A stretch of 47,198 nucleotides of DNA. Origin: UBA6168 sp964643005. Lineage in GTDB: Bacteria > Bacteroidota > Bacteroidia > Chitinophagales > Saprospiraceae. The translations under genes and the position numbers were made by a program. Location: contig CAZXQI010000012.1 in assembly GCA_964643005.1 (NCBI GenBank), positions 1 through 47,198 on the forward strand, in the 5' to 3' direction. The notes beneath the pieces are model-generated. The model ran no database searches and was not told where the DNA came from. It was given only the letters and a program-made list of their open reading frames with translations. This document shows positions 46,481-47,198 of this stretch, piece by piece. How positions within the stretch are numbered: the first letter of the stretch is position 1; each line of letters begins with the position of its first letter.

Positions 46481-46505
46481 AAGAGGAGGATTTTAAAATC
46501 CCCGC

Positions 46506-47198
46506 CTACTTCAGCTCAAAACTTCCCTTCCCCGACAGATAGCCTTTGTTGTAAACTTCCACCGAGTATGTCCCTTTTTGAAAAAGGCTGAGATTGGGTT
46601 CCCAGTTGAAGCAAACCTCTTTTGCGCCGCTGTCGTCGTAGCTCGATTCTGCTAAGTGGGTATAGCGGATTTCCTGGTTGGTGGCTTTGTTGATTATGAC
46701 GCCGGAGCCGAGTTCTTCAATGGCCAGGGTTTCCCCCACGGGGTTGATAATGCGGATGTAAAATCGCTCCAATCCCGCGCGAACGATGTCGTTGGGGAGC
46801 GCCTTAAAGCAGACCTTGAGCGCCTCCACATTCTTAGCGTATTTTTTCTTGACGATTTTTCCGCTGTTCCTTTCTTTAAGACCCGTCACGCTGATATCGC
46901 TCACCTTGACGACCGAAGCGAAAGCGACCGTTTCAGCCAGCTTATTTCTTTCGGCTGAAATCTGTTGCTTTTCATTAGTCGTCGCTTCAAAATCGCCGGA
47001 TAGTTTTTGATTGGCGAGGATGGCGCTGTCTAAGTTTTCCTCTAATTGCCTGCTGAGTTGGGCGAGCTGGTCTTTTTCCAGAGTTAAGGCCTCATTTTCA
47101 CTTTTCAATTTTTGAATTTCTGAGATGTACTGGGCAACCTGTGCCGACAGGTTTTTGATTTCTACTCTGGCCCGATTGAAATCCCCTCCCTCCCGAAT
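46506..47198 (-). CDS. coiled-coil protein of unknown function (5' end beyond window)
   Basis: The minus-strand frame is open from the window edge to its stop at 46506, giving 230 residues; the start codon lies outside. The first 105 or so residues form a heptad-rich coiled coil (ISEIQKLKSENEALTLEKDQ). A compact C-terminal domain follows, with VSDISVTGLKERNSGKIV, KVCFKALPNDIVRAGLERFY, RIINPVGETLAIEELGSG and a final beta-strand pattern (GTYSVEVYNKGYLSGKGSFE). Bacteroidota carry similar uncharacterised coiled-coil proteins. The last domain looks like a beta-sandwich. Function unknown; I cannot tell whether a signal peptide or membrane anchor precedes it. Confidence 0.75.
   Translation of the reverse strand: MREGGDFNRARVEIKNLSAQVAQYISEIQKLKSENEALTLEKDQLAQLSRQLEENLDSAILANQKLSGDFEATTNEKQQISAERNKLAETVAFASVVKVSDISVTGLKERNSGKIVKKKYAKNVEALKVCFKALPNDIVRAGLERFYIRIINPVGETLAIEELGSGVIINKATNQEIRYTHLAESSYDDSGAKEVCFNWEPNLSLFQKGTYSVEVYNKGYLSGKGSFELK

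Noticed and set aside
1..47198. tRNA, rRNA, phage, defence island or CRISPR loci
   Set aside because: No clover-leaf signatures, structural phage genes, cas genes or repeat-spacer arrays were seen on either strand.

Overview
This window looks like chromosomal DNA from a member of the Bacteroidota, most likely a Saprospiria/Lewinella-like lineage. Evidence for the phylum: several proteins end in type IX secretion (T9SS) sorting domains of both type A (FPNP...) and type B (PNAFSPNNDG...); there is a SusC/RagA-type receptor and a CarboxypepD_reg/OMP-barrel protein; Shine-Dalgarno sites are largely absent; and nine exact copies of the Bacteroidota -7 promoter element TAnnTTTG lie just upstream of genes. 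The assignment below phylum level is inference. The sequence is a draft scaffold with two N-gaps (28285-28294 and 34031-34130).

Layout. 0-10.4 kb: tail of an unknown gene, a GMC oxidoreductase interrupted by an in-frame amber codon, a secreted subtilase, a kynurenine-formamidase-like cyclase, a solitary DNA methyltransferase with an abnormal catalytic motif, a TonB-receptor-like barrel protein, then a decayed stretch holding a frameshifted lipoprotein and an opposing gene remnant. 10.4-18.1 kb: an orphan SusC-like receptor with no SusD partner, NAD kinase, an aspartoacylase/succinylglutamate-desuccinylase-type M14 enzyme with a RimK ATP-grasp ligase, and a UMF1 major-facilitator transporter. 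18.1-24.5 kb: an internally deleted IS3-family relic, an exported MORN-repeat/caspase fusion, a DUF4920 lipoprotein, an RRM-RGG RNA-binding protein with a long leader, a DUF3089 lipoprotein and UDP-glucose dehydrogenase.

24.8-38.6 kb is a block of large secreted proteins: two tandem paralogous reprolysin-like zinc metalloproteases, a 1.5-kilo-residue adhesin-like protein with about thirteen 54-residue repeats and a type B sorting domain, and an M43 (pappalysin-like) protease. All carry T9SS signals, each has its own promoter, and strong hairpin terminators separate most of them. With the S8 protease this is a proteolytic/adhesive secretome suited to degrading protein outside the cell.

38.8-47.2 kb returns to housekeeping: a small unknown ORF, a steroid-reductase-like membrane protein, a Nudix-SbcC operon, pyrE, an M42 aminopeptidase, a perfect 23-bp inverted repeat, and the 3' part of a coiled-coil protein that runs off the window.

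I did not find a phage, CRISPR array, rRNA or tRNA, or a complete undescribed defence system. The most distinctive items are the MORN-caspase fusion, the FPPY methyltransferase, the deleted IS3 relic, the repeat protein whose N-gap can be predicted from repeat phase, and the 23-bp palindrome.
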